From: Acanthaster planci
Lineage: Eukaryota; Echinodermata; Asteroidea; Valvatida; Acanthasteridae
NCBI RefSeq assembly: GCF_001949145.1
Contig: NW_019091421.1
Span: forward strand, 1,526,206 to 1,590,205
DNA: 64,000 nt
Direction of reading: 5' to 3'
Below the pieces are notes generated by a model. It worked only from the letters and a program-made list of their open reading frames with translations, had not been told where the DNA came from and searched no databases. Position 1 is the first letter of the stretch, and every line of letters starts with the position of its first letter. Made by a program: the position numbers and the translations under genes. Of the stretch, positions 53,466 through 64,000 are shown piece after piece.

Positions 53466-53976
53466 CGCTCAAATCGCTGGTAGGAATGAATGAGAGTGTA
53501 CGGAGTAAATCCTATACAGGAATCTGAAATTCAACCGCTAAACGGGAATATCTTTGCACTGGAGTCCAGCTCGGTCAATCAACGTTGGAACGTATGTTGC
53601 CTTGCCAACTCAATGAATTGTCGACACATCAAACGGAACAAACAAGCATTACGCCGAATCGGAAGCGTGGCCATCTCAATCGCCGGGCAAGCTGCATACG
53701 ACAGTGCCTTGATAGGTGGAATGCGGATGCCCTATTCGCGGGAAGCCGGCTAAAGTTGAAGTCCGTGAAGGGTTCTCTTTATTAAACCTCTCGTGTAGAC
53801 CCGCGAGTATCGCCTCGGATTACAGGACTGTAGGTTCCTTCGTAATCTGATGGTTATTTACTCAGCCAAAGATAGGCATACCGACGAAACGGTGAATTAA
53901 AAGGTTAGGCGCACTGTGCCGAAAACTGAATGTAGTGTAGTTGTTGCAGAAGATGTACGCGCATTGACCCGATGTG

Positions 53977-54300
53977 AAAGTACACACTGCATGCAAAAAA
54001 CCCGGTGTTATCGGAGGACGATACCAACACTTTACACCGGTATTAAAATGTATAGTATTATTTCAAGACTTTTGGTGTTATTTTCAACACCATCCAGTAA
54101 CACTTGTAGGTGTATAAAGTAACACCAGCGGTGTTAAAGTAACTCATTTTATAGTATTATTTCAAGACTTTTGGTGTTATTTTCAACACCATCCAGTAAC
54201 ACTTGTAGGTGTATAAAGTAACACCAGCGGTGTTAAAGTAACTCATTTTGGCAGTGGTCATCTAATAATACCAAGAAGTGTTGTTTTTAACACCAGAGTT
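53977..54300. mobile_element. Element rich in GGTGTTA/TAACACC, probable MITE
   Basis: The region begins CACTGCATGCAAAAAACCCG then GTGTTA and has many GGTGTTA and TAACACC words in both orientations. It ends near TTTTTAACACCAGAGTTAC. A CACTG-A-run-GGTGTTA start resembles ends of some non-autonomous DNA transposons. A matching CAGTG right end was not found, so the element may be truncated. It contains an exact 99-bp tandem duplication listed separately. The outer boundaries are uncertain. Confidence 0.55.
54052..54249. repeat. Exact 99-bp tandem duplication
   Basis: Two adjacent 99-base copies start at ATAGTATTATTTCAAGAC (54052 and 54151). I see no difference between them. Each contains GGTGTTATTTTCAACACC, a small palindrome, and a TAACACCAGCGGTGTTA palindrome. 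Confidence 0.95.
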
Positions 54301-57071
54301 ACGGATATGTCTTTTGGGCAGAATTATATTCCATGTTCTTGAAAGTAACTCGTTTGAAGGGGTAATCTGCTTTGGTGTCTTTAAAATCCAGTAATTTAAG
54401 AATAATGAAAAGATGAGGTTATGGTTAGGGTTCTCCCTTTTATGGAGAGAAACTCCCTCTAAATAAAACTGATTTTTGCCTCCTTCTCTTATAGAGCAGA
54501 AGATTTGAGTCTGCTGCCACCAAGTGTATGAATCAATCCAGAATTTTGTTCCTCGCGTACAAAAATCAACAAGCAAACAGGGTATAAGAGGCAAAGTGAT
54601 CATTCACCGCTCCACGGCTCCATCTATAACCGCTCATAAATCACCGTGAGCTGCCCGCAGCATGCAGACCGATCATTGCCTGAAGGAGAACAGGTAAACC
54701 GCGATAACCCTTGCACAGTGCTCGGGTTTAATACGTAAGCGACCCTGATGGATCAACCGAGGGTTGTTTTCAGTTTTTAAATAAAAGTCCGGATGTATGT
54801 CAAAAGTACAGCTCACCCTTTGACCAAAACAGTCATCAATATGGGTTGCATGCGCGTGGCAGTGTTTGGACATAGTCAATCAGCGTAATTCGTCTCTGCT
54901 TTCGAGGCGATTGTTTTGGGGTACCAAAGAGCGGAGTTCGTGTCATGGGCTTTTAAGTGTGTCAACACAGCGGTCCATTTATCGTGGCCACTGATGTCGA
55001 TGGTTCAGTCTGTCTTGCGTGTGTGAGCGCTCAAGTTTTCCTTTATCAATGACGCATACGTGTATCAATTGAAGATATGTTGCATTTGGAGTCCGACATG
55101 TTACCTAAGTATCTAGTTAAATGGCGTTTGTCCTCGTCAGAACACTTACGAAAGGTGTCAACAGTTGCGTATGAGGACTATGGAATTCCCGAACAGAGTC
55201 AAGCCATATTTTCTAAATAAGAGAGTAGCATTTAAAAACACCATTCAAAGACAAGAACTCGGTTTATTTGATCATATCATGTAGGTGCACGCTGGCCAAA
55301 AATCTCTTTCTTGGATAGAATAAGCAATGACATTCTCAACACATGAAGAATGTCAAGCAAGGTTATTCTAGGAAAGTGGTATCGAGTTCTGTACCTGCAC
55401 TGGGTGCCAGATATGCAGCTGAGAAGCTGAGAGATTCACTCTACGTAAAAAATTTGGGATTGGGCGCGTGTGCCAGCCTGTATGAATTTTGGCTTCATCG
55501 TCATCACTGTTTAACTTGAGTGGTTCAAGAGAGACCATTCACATGGGACTGGCTGGCCTGACCTTGACAAATATTGTTCACTCAGGCCGACGTGAAAGGC
55601 CAGCGCGAGTTCTAGTGATTGATCATTAGGACTGATGACAAGTGACAACATTAATGCTTCATTGCAGCAAATCTTACAGAGACCTAGGCTATAGTTTACA
55701 TAGGATAACATACGCTAACAACCCACTCTGAGACAAGTTTCCATAAACAATACCAAAATGCCTTTTGGGCTCTTGCCGATTCTTCTGACGTTTCTCTGTA
55801 AGTGTATTCTAGAAAGGTACACAACCTTTTGAAAGGTTAAACATTGCAATGCGAGTGTGCAACACTGTTTACAAAGAGATCACGTTCAAAATTTCGAAGG
55901 TTTAGAATGCCTGTCAACATTCTCACATTTCAAGTGGGAACGAAGACTTCCACCTTTTTACACATTTGCAAGCGATACGGACAAGCGCCGGTTAAGCAAA
56001 TGGACTGCCTAGAACAGAAATCAGCGCCGTCGCTCGTCAGCAAACAATGTTCCGTGAAAATTGGCTCGACAGAGGGTGAAAGGCCCTGCAGCGCTGACGG
56101 ATATATTGCCAGATCGCCTCCCGAGCGGCTGCCTATGGTTGGGTTGTGTGATAGCATGCGATCCAGTTTATGAGGTTCGCCGGCGCACAGCTCGACCAAC
56201 AAGAATAAGGACCGTATCACGCAGTTAAGACCCCCAGTCAACGATTTCGAAAAGCGATACTCACGTTTCTCCCTTCATTGGTATTTATTGGTGTTTAGTC
56301 TGACTTTTGTGAGCAATATGTCGTTTTATGGGTGTGCAAACGTGAGAGGTTTATAATGATGTGCTCAGACGTCTGCTAACTCACGCGTATGTTAAAAGGT
56401 ATCTCTGTTAATATCGTAAGGATAACACTACATAAAATAACAGTTACCCTGTTTTCGTACAAGGGAAAAAAGTATTGTGGTGGAACTGCAAGACATTTGC
56501 CATAGATAGCAGTGAAAGGCTCTAAGGAGAAAAGCCAGGGGGACCTGAGGGAGGATAGAATGCCACACGGTGTGATAAACAACCAGGCATGAATTATGTC
56601 TTTTCCGCGGGATTCATGACAGGGTGCATTTCCAGTTTTTTTATGCCCGGCCTCTAACATTTGTATACAATAAGGACTTCAGGTGCAGCGCAGCGGCTTT
56701 CAATAGCGTACGTGATTCGTGACATCCGAAGGCTTCTGCACAAGAGTAAAAGACACTGCCTTTCACTGAGATGGATGAAGTCCGTGACAGACAAGAGAGT
56801 AATTACATTTTCTGGCAAAACGTTGGAAATATCTAACAGAGACAGCAGATAATTCTTGAGAGTTCTTGCACATTTATTCCAGTTCAATGATTATGGTGGG
56901 TCGACTGCCAGCTCACAATTTGATCTGACTACCCACTTCTGTTACGAGCGAGGTATATATGACAAAATGGCTGCTGTAAGAAAGGCTTGCAGATCATAAC
57001 ACAAATGTAGGCGTCCGAATTGTAAAAGTATGGAAGGGTATTGATAGCATGCACAAAAGACGGAAATAGGG
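54301..57071. other. Stretch without recognised gene
   Basis: Frames reach about 113 codons without a family signature. No repeat or RNA gene is recognised. Confidence 0.5.
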
Positions 57072-57162
57072 TAGTCAGTTTTGCCGGACTAGCGGGTATT
57101 AAGGGGGTTAGGCCTTATGGGAATACTATGAAGGATGTCCCAGGTTCGACTCCTGGATGGCT
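57072..57162 (+). tRNA. tRNA-like sequence, possibly a pseudogene
   Basis: A perfect T-arm is visible: CCAGG, loop TTCGACT, CCTGG (57140-57156). The B box GGTTCGACTCC lies inside it. A T-run at 57162-57168 could stop RNA polymerase III. The candidate 5' acceptor TAGTCAG pairs with ATGGCTT at about five of seven positions. The D-arm region (TTGCCGGACTAGCGGGTATTAAGG cut short here: 57080 onward) looks like a class II tRNA with extra bases. I could not fix an anticodon loop, so function is doubtful. Confidence 0.35.
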
Positions 57163-57168
57163 TTTTTT

Positions 57169-60100
57169 CAATCCTTTTTTGAGTTTATTTCCTGCTGGTA
57201 AAGTTCAATTTGAAAAATCTATCCTTGAAAACTTGTTTTGTGCGATTGAAAACGCTCACGTTAATTGAGCCTCACTTATTAACGTGGAACCTTTATTACA
57301 TAATATGACATAATCCACGTTTTGAATTTTGGCAATTGCTGTACAAGCCACGTTTTATTAACGGCGGGTGGGTGCTTACGCATCCCGTGCCTAAAGTTCG
57401 GCCGTTGTTTTCTATCATTTAACTATAACCACTACGTTGCACCCTACAACGGGCATTTGGACACTCACTTTTGTATAGTTTGAAGAGTCAGACTCAGTGA
57501 GTGGATGCCACGTTGATTATGATTTTGGGGCCAGAATATTGTCAGAGTGCTTGCATAGCAGAGACCAGCACTATTAAAGTTCGATCCATGCTCTGTCAAA
57601 GGATTGGCGTGTGGACATGGTTATCTTGAAATCCTTACCGCTAATTTATAGCCACCAATTTGGAGAATTAACAATCGCCACAGTGAAGGTCGTGTCATAC
57701 ACGGGATATTTATCAAACCGTACGTGATGGGTGCTCGTGATTCAATTAGCACAGGTCCTGTTTGTTTGGACTTAACTGGCCTGCCCTTGTTTACAGTTCG
57801 ACGCAGAGTCGTGACGTTCCAATGTCAGAGCTGCCGCGGCCAAATAATCCGCTCGAATCAATTTCTACCATTTTCCGGGATTCATTAAGGGCAGAAATGA
57901 TCCCCTTTTGGGGGCCTGAGGGTCGCGAGTAGGCGTCGGCAGTGGATGTGATAGCGATCGGCCTTTACTGGACCGCCCTCTCTGATCATATCGCTGGAGA
58001 GACGATGGTTCACTACCTCTGCATTGTGCCTCGCTCGTCAACAGATTTATTTGTGGTTCCAGGAAAAACTCCATCCAGGGTTGTGTTTTCGCGAACGCAT
58101 TGCTTGTCTCAAAACAGAAAAAAAGAATACACTGACGTGATAACAGATAAAGCCTGATGAAGTTTTTAGGCTATTGTGCGATTTTTGGACTGATTTTTTT
58201 CCAGAAAAACCATATTGAAACCTCATTGCTGCCACTTGCGAAGCTGTTATGACCACCAGTAACATTGTAGTTTGGAATCTTCTTACTGGTTTTCTACTTC
58301 AGTTTAGTAGCGACAAACGAGTCTGCTGTCCCCAAGACTTTTTGTTATGATTTGTTGGGGATATTGAGGACGGAGATATGTTTTGAAAGTTGCACCAACG
58401 TCTCATTGGCAATTTATTTACTATGCTGTCTACACTTCAACTCTAGAGAATATTTTGAAACATTGATTAAACCATCACCTGCGAAAGAAACAAGTCTTCA
58501 AACCTCAGATTTCGACCTGTTATTGGTAGTGTTTGCATTATTGATTCCTCGTATTTCATTAAGGTGTTCGCAAGACGCGCATTTTGTCCGAACTGGCCAA
58601 CAGGAGACCTTGATTGGTTTGGTCGGACCCCCTTGAGGCAAGGCATGACGGCAACAAATTGGATTGTGACCCGGAAAAAACTCAATTCCCCACGTTCGTC
58701 ATCTTGCCGGTTCCCCTGATATGCGTGGTCCGTTCAGCGTCCAACGTGCCCGATCGCGCAAGTGCGTGTGCGTTAAACGCTCGGTCGTTGAACCGCCTCT
58801 AGATGGTGTGCCGTCCATGAGGGATTTACCGCTCACGGGTAATTCATCGACAGGATTTCTCACTAATCAAGTTAATTGATGCGATTAGTTGGGTTTGATT
58901 ACGCTCAATTCGTGGCGTAATTCGGCAGTAATTGTGACTGTCATTACCGCGGGTTAGATTCCTGTTCCCCCAGATCACTTTGGTCTGTGTCTTTTCTCTC
59001 CCTCTTGGTATCCATTGCATTGCCAAAACTGAGCGGACATATTGAACACTTTTTGCTATTAGCTTGTAAACATGTTTAAATGCTAAAAGGGCTTAGAGTA
59101 TTGATTGGTGGTGTCTATCAATTGAACACTGACATTTATAGAAATATGACACGGAGTTTTTTCTGTCCATGTTAGCAAAGTGATAGCAAGGTTTAGGGGT
59201 TATACCTGCCCGTGCTTCTATGTACAAAGCTGTCACTTGGGCTGGGCATAGAGCAGCTACCTGATTGAAACCCCACAGCTACCCTAGCGAGATCCATATC
59301 AGTGCAAGAAGCGGAGCAGCTCTCTTGCCAGCCTCTGCCGGCTACTCTCTCCCTTTCAATTCCCCTTCTCCCGTGCTATAAATGAGCTCGCTGGCCTCCC
59401 TGCAACCCGCGGGCAGATCTCGCCAAAACTTTACAGAAATCCCAATTAACTCTGCCGTAACTAACGAGAATGATTAAACCCCAGCCTCTCCTTGCCTATC
59501 CGTCACCCCTCCAGTCTCTCTACCGGTCCCCTGGTAAAAAGCCCAAATTGACCTTACAGTGATGAAGTCTACGTCCCCGGTGAAGACGAGGTTTGTTCCC
59601 TTCCATCGCTGGTTCAATTGATCCATTGTACTTGCCTTTCTCGCTTATTGCTAGCCCCAGGTAACAATTTGACGCGGTAAAGAAACTATACAAGAAAAAA
59701 CCAGAAGTGAAAAGGAAAAGCTTTTCAATGAAACATGTTTTTGTTTGGTTAAATATCAGATAGGATTTTACAGGTTCAAACCTTGCAATCAGAGAAAAAA
59801 TTGCAAGTTGAACGATTAGTCATAACCCTCTGACGCACACGCAGGTTTTTAAAATGCATATTCGATCGTTGGCTATGTTGGTTAATTTGCTTTTATAACG
59901 ACCACCGTACAGCCTTGGAGGAAATCCGACGTCAAAAATTCTTCTGGCAAACAATGCGCGAAATCCTTCTGAATTCTGGAATTATGACTGTGAATGCAAC
60001 GAGAAGAAAGCCCGGGAATTATACACATACACAAAGCATTTTCACTTCAGAGTGTTTGTCCACAAAAAATATTTCTTGATGAGTCAGAAATCGCTCGGTG

Positions 60101-61135
60101 GCATAATGTTTGAGGCTAGCAATTACACTGACTCGATACCAAAACAGATTAAATATCACTTAGATGCCGATAAATTCGATTATTCGGCATTGGGGCTCGA
60201 GTAAGGCCGAACGAAATGGCTATGGCTGGAATTGGTAATTGGGTCTATGTGAACGGCATGAAGCCGCTAGCTAGCAGCTTCGTGTGTTACCTCCAGCCGA
60301 AGACAAGTCATTCAGACACGGCCAAGTACTACTGCCCGCGTCATAACTCCGTTCACGTTCCTGCGCAGTTCCGAAGGCTTATTCTTACACAAGCGACAGG
60401 CACTCATTTCATGCACAGTGTTATTTCGATCTTGTCCGTTCCCTGGGGGTACTTTTCTGCGACTGAAAAAAAGATAAACAAGAGTATTGAATTAAATTGA
60501 AAACCGACAAAATAAGCTGCTCCAAAAGTGTCACAATTTCTGGCGGGGAGAGGCACCTTTTGTATTGCAGACGTCATCGTTTGACAGTGAGTGCTTGCTG
60601 CGTAAACAAAAGTCCCTCTTGAAAATCGAAAGCAGACCACGACAACGGGCAACCATGGTCACGGCAAATTAAATTAAAGAGCTAGTTTATCGTCGTTACT
60701 TTTGTTAAAATATCCTGTATCTTCTTCGTGACCCTGCACTTTCGAACTTTCCTTCACTTAAGGTGATAAATGGTTATTAAAAGATGTGACGATTATTCTG
60801 CATCACTGCTCAGTTACAATAAATGTGATCGCTTTAAGACATCAAAGTAACGACGAAGGTGGATTTTTGGACAATCTTGGATGACAAACAGAGACAATTT
60901 TTATATGGCTTTTGAGTCGTCAGGTTTTCTCCAAATGCAAGCTCCTTGCAGAGACATTGGCTTTAAGACCATTGACTTTTCGTTACAAAAATGTTTGGCA
61001 ATATATCTTTGGCATATTATATCTTATATAAACGGCTAGTGAATACTAAGATCTACTGTAAAATGATTTAACACTCACACCAAGAAAAGCAGGAAGACCA
61101 TACACTAGAATTTCATTACGGTCTGCTTTATTTAT
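57169..61135. other. About 4 kb without recognised gene
   Basis: No coding family is recognised. From about 59200 to 59560 the base composition changes: pyrimidine-rich, with a TATA-like CTATAAATG at 59377 and homeodomain-type CAATTAA and GATTAAA words. This could be a regulatory element, but it is only suggestive. Confidence 0.45.
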
Positions 61136-61337
61136 AGAATGGTCAGTGGCGTAACTACGGGGGGGGGGCCACCGGGGATGCCAGTGGGCCCCCCACTGGA
61201 AATCTGTGAATAATCTCCGCTAATTTTATATAGCTATGTAGCTGCAACTTATTTTTTTGTGGTGCCCCCTTGAAAATAATTTATGCACCCCTGGGTGCCC
61301 CCGGACAGTTAGCCCTAGCTACACCACTGAGAATGGT
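61136..61337. mobile_element. hAT-type MITE with 8-bp target duplication
   Basis: The element proper is 61144-61329 (186 bp). It starts CAGTGGCGTAACTACG and ends TAGCTACACCACTG. The reverse complement of that end, CAGTGGTGTAGCTA, matches the start. The 8-base target duplication AGAATGGT flanks it exactly (61136-61143 and 61330-61337). A CAGTGG-type end and an 8-bp duplication are hallmarks of hAT elements. There is no transposase, so it was moved by an enzyme made elsewhere. The exact duplication suggests a fairly recent insertion. Confidence 0.95.
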
Positions 61338-61939
61338 CCGGCAGCTACTGCAAAGTCACTATCAGAGGGCCAATTTGTCAGTAGTCGAAATTAGTAAAAT
61401 AACCATAAAACGAACAAAAGTCATGCTGGACTCTTCAGTTAGTCCCAGTTGTTCTAAAATAGCAAAACAAAAACCTTGTGAACTTGGACAGCGCTTTTTA
61501 TTAATCACACTAATATTAGCTTTCTTCAGAAAGGCATCATGCTTCTCCGTCTGACTTGCAAAATGGGACGATCCTTTAAAAAAAAAGGCGGCAAGTCTGC
61601 TGTCAACGAGATGACACACACTGTCCAATGCTGCCAAAGAGTATCAGCTCGCTTAACATTCGTGTCGTTCCCCGTCTTGTCTCGCTTCCATTGAGCGATT
61701 ATCAACGGTATCGACAGTAAAGAGAGCCGAATTTGCCATGCAGGGTACTATGTGTCTCCGCGGGTGTGTGGCATTAAAGGGCTATATGACACGACTGTTA
61801 AATGGGACCTTGTTCTGTGTGATGTTTACTCCCCTATCCGCCCCGAGCTGAAGTGCACCCTCAATCGGCGAAAGAAAGACATGTGGTTACAAGCGGGTTC
61901 TTGCACACGTTCTGCGTGTTCGAAAGGACTATCTGGTTC
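61338..61939. other. Spacer without recognised gene
   Basis: Nothing is recognised except an A-run near 61580. Confidence 0.5.
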
Positions 61940-62110
61940 GTAAGTGTGACGTCACTTCAGTTTAAACCACGCCCACTGCAGACGTGCACTGCACATAGGG
62001 TTACATGCATTGATCGCCGTTTATGTGGAACCATGGAACCGGAAGTTAACGCGCAACTTCTGCGATCGTCCAATGGGAGCTTGCGAATCGTGGCGCGTCC
62101 GCCTTTGTGA
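61940..62110. promoter_or_regulatory. Promoter-like patch
   Basis: Several motifs typical of metazoan CpG-type promoters lie within 170 bases. They are a CRE palindrome TGACGTCA at 61947, a CCACGCCC box (KLF/Sp-like) near 61968, an ETS-type ACCGGAAGT near 62037, and a CCAAT box in GTCCAATGGG near 62068. CpG-containing words such as GGCGCGTCCG follow. No gene start could be tied to it in either direction. The motifs are individually short, so this is an inference from their clustering. Confidence 0.35.
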
Positions 62111-62190
62111 CGAAGTCACTTAAGAACAGGATAAATGCCGGAAGAAATTAGAGAAATATGGAAGGGCTGCGTAGCACCGGCTAATCAGAA

Positions 62191-62266
62191 TATCGACAAG
62201 ACTATAAGATTAAATCAGTGCTCTAAAATATCAGAGCACTGATTTAATCTTATATTCTTGTCGATA
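62191..62266. repeat. 34-bp stem hairpin
   Basis: The arm TATCGACAAGACTATAAGAT plus 14 more bases pairs with the complementary arm at 62233-62266. There is a single mismatch (TATAG versus TATAT side) and an 8-base loop AAAATATC. As RNA it would fold into a long, almost perfect stem. It may be a minimal MITE, a cruciform or a small-RNA hairpin. Known animal microRNA stems usually have more bulges. Confidence 0.95.
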
Positions 62267-63219
62267 GTCGGAATAAATTAGTTACGCGCACTCAGCGTGC
62301 TCTGCATCAAACGCGCATATACTTAAGCGCCTCATGGTGCGCCTATGTGGTGAGTAAAAAAAACACCCTCTTTTGTTTCGCTGGAAACGGATTAAGTGTA
62401 AAATGTTTTGCATACTTTGATTCATTCCATCTTGACACGTTCACTTTTTAAACATTGAAAAGCTGCCATGCTTTACTTGACAAAATGGGGGCGCTTCTGC
62501 CGTGATGTCTTTTAAGGACGACGAAACTGTAAACCCAAAACTTTGCTAATTAAAACTATTCTGAGAAAGGTTAAGTGAATAGCTTACTGATATGAACCTA
62601 AACAACCAGGAATAACCAAAGAAAAGGAATCTAAGACCCTGAAAATCATAAATTCGGGAATATGTTGTACGAGGATTCTAGGCAAAAAGTGACGTCATAC
62701 TTGTGATCATAAAATTTGCATAGGCCCCTAAGCATAAAACCAAAAAAGGGATCAAAATGAGAAAACAAATCAAAACAAACTTATTTATGAACTTGAATTG
62801 GTTAAATGGGATACTGATCGCCTGAACGAATGATTAGCCTATGAGCCCCGAGCTGGACCAAGAGAGGGCGCAAGTTTCCTAGCAACGGGGGCGTCTTTGG
62901 TTGGAACTGCATTTCGCTGGTTCACAAACGACTATGAAATGCACATGTTACGGTCGCGTCGCTACCAGCAAAACGAACACTCCTGACCAGAATGGCTCGT
63001 TTCCACCAAAGGCAGGGTGCTTCTGCTCAAGGCGGATAGCCTAGCTAGCATGTGGAGCCAGGTACTGGAACACTGTCACACCGCTTGTGATCAGTAGCCT
63101 TTTGCGTACAGCAGGAATCATCGACATGGGCAGAGACTTTGAGGGCAGATAAATATACAACCGACAGCAAACGGTGAGACAGATGGATTTCGAAAAATAG
63201 ACAGGGCTGTTCAAACAGA
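62267..63219. other. Spacer without recognised gene
   Basis: No gene or repeat is recognised in this spacer. Confidence 0.5.
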
Positions 63220-63496
63220 ACAGACCGATTTCGCCAGCTAAGTCAAGTGACCTAGAGTGGATATCAAACATATGCAAACAAAGCGTCCTCCCATAGCAAA
63301 GTGTGGCATAAGTGTCATTTACTAAAAATAAAGCCGACGGTCGGTAAAGTACTCAGACTACTGATGTGCTGAGCATCATACTGAAAATTGGCTTTATTTT
63401 TCGAAATCAACGCTTAGGCCTATGGAAGCACGTCATGTTTGTTTATGTTTGATACCCACTGCAGGTCACATGACTTAGCTGGTGCAATCAGTCCGT
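63220..63496. mobile_element. MITE copy 2, uninterrupted
   Basis: Inverted ends of about 50 bp (63220-63269 and 63447-63496) share CCAGCTAAGTCA-GTGACCT and GTGG-TATCAAAC. The inside, with GCAAAGTGTGGCATAAGTGT and GACGGTCGGT, matches the copy at 36661-37255. At about 277 bp this is the intact form of the family, and it shows what the other copy looked like before the nested insertion. There is no coding capacity. Confidence 0.85.
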
Positions 63497-64000
63497 TGGA
63501 CTGAGCATACGTAATTGTAAAAGTAGTTGGCCAGTGGTCGAAGTATATAGTTCGCACCCGAACTAGCCCATCTAGGCCCTGTATGCTAACCTCCCGTCTT
63601 CGTCCAGATCACAGAACCCAGACTTTGCTCAAACCTCAGGCCGCGTGTCAGGCATCCACCCACGCTCGTCATCTCCATGGCTCGCATTTTGCACACTTGC
63701 CAATCGCGTCCGCCAAAGTCAAAGTCGAATACTCGCCCGAAACGATGTGATCACGTGCCTTTGCGCGCTGCGGTGCGGCGGGGAAAAACGTACTAATCAC
63801 GGGTGTGCGTGGTTGCAACGCAAACCTCCGTATGCAAGTGTGGCCATGGATGAAGTCAAAACCACGGCAGCGTGTACTGAAGTTACTCTTTTATTAGCGA
63901 AACGACCCTGGTGGTGTTCATTTTGCTCGTGTGAGCGCACACATGCCCATTTCGGCTGATGCAAATCGGGATAAGCATCTTTTCAACAAGTCTCCTCAGC
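63497..64000. other. Window end, no gene recognised
   Basis: A plus frame of 104 codons (63645-63959) has no family signature. The stretch is CpG-richer than most of the window. Confidence 0.45.

Noticed and set aside
1-64000. Search by eye for CRISPR arrays, rRNA, snRNA and well-known microRNAs
   Set aside because: No regularly spaced repeats and no conserved RNA core sequence was seen; a by-eye scan can miss diverged RNA genes.

Overview
The window looks like gene-poor nuclear DNA from an animal, most likely a marine invertebrate. Evidence: no bacterial-style gene packing, no open frame longer than about 300 codons, and AT-rich DNA full of small palindromic transposon remnants. It also holds decayed non-LTR retrotransposons, a tRNA-derived SINE and one 192-base assembly gap. 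The reverse-transcriptase fragments are of the LINE type common in marine invertebrates. The palindromic word TAGGCCTA occurs at least eight times, where about one is expected. An invertebrate deuterostome is my best guess, but this is an inference and no species can be named.

I found no host gene or exon that I can support. The only recognisable coding sequence is LINE reverse transcriptase: a 5'-truncated, frameshifted copy at 20.1-21.5 kb and a more decayed copy at about 41.8-42.7 kb, both on the minus strand. Other open frames have no family signature, and many lie inside repeats. Short exons of a gene with long introns could still be hidden here.

Layout. 0-17.8 kb: mostly unique AT-rich DNA with an N gap, a perfect 18-bp stem hairpin at 8.93 kb and a 24-bp duplication at 14.2 kb. 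17.8-21.5 kb: a tRNA-derived SINE, a GCCGGCAGAAG inverted-repeat element and a LINE whose 3' tail resembles the SINE tail. 21.5-31.3 kb: no identified repeat. 31.3-37.3 kb: a cluster of palindromic elements, namely a CGTC-rich fold-back with a 6-bp target duplication, a MITE flanked by CTAG, a 788-bp fold-back and a 280-bp near-perfect palindrome nested inside another MITE. 37.3-50.5 kb: mostly unique DNA plus the second LINE. 50.5-54.3 kb: three tandem repeats with units of about 38, 297 and 99 bp. 54.3-64 kb: a tRNA-like stretch, a textbook hAT-type MITE with an 8-bp target duplication, a promoter-like patch, a 34-bp stem hairpin and a second copy of the MITE family seen at 36.7 kb.

There is no operon-like logic. 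The relationships that can be read are between mobile elements: a SINE probably using a LINE-type tail, one element inserted into another, and two dispersed copies of one MITE family. I did not find a convincing new biological system. The items most worth checking are the palindrome cluster, the SINE/LINE tail pair, the 62.2-kb hairpin beside a promoter-like patch, and the excess of TAGGCCTA.
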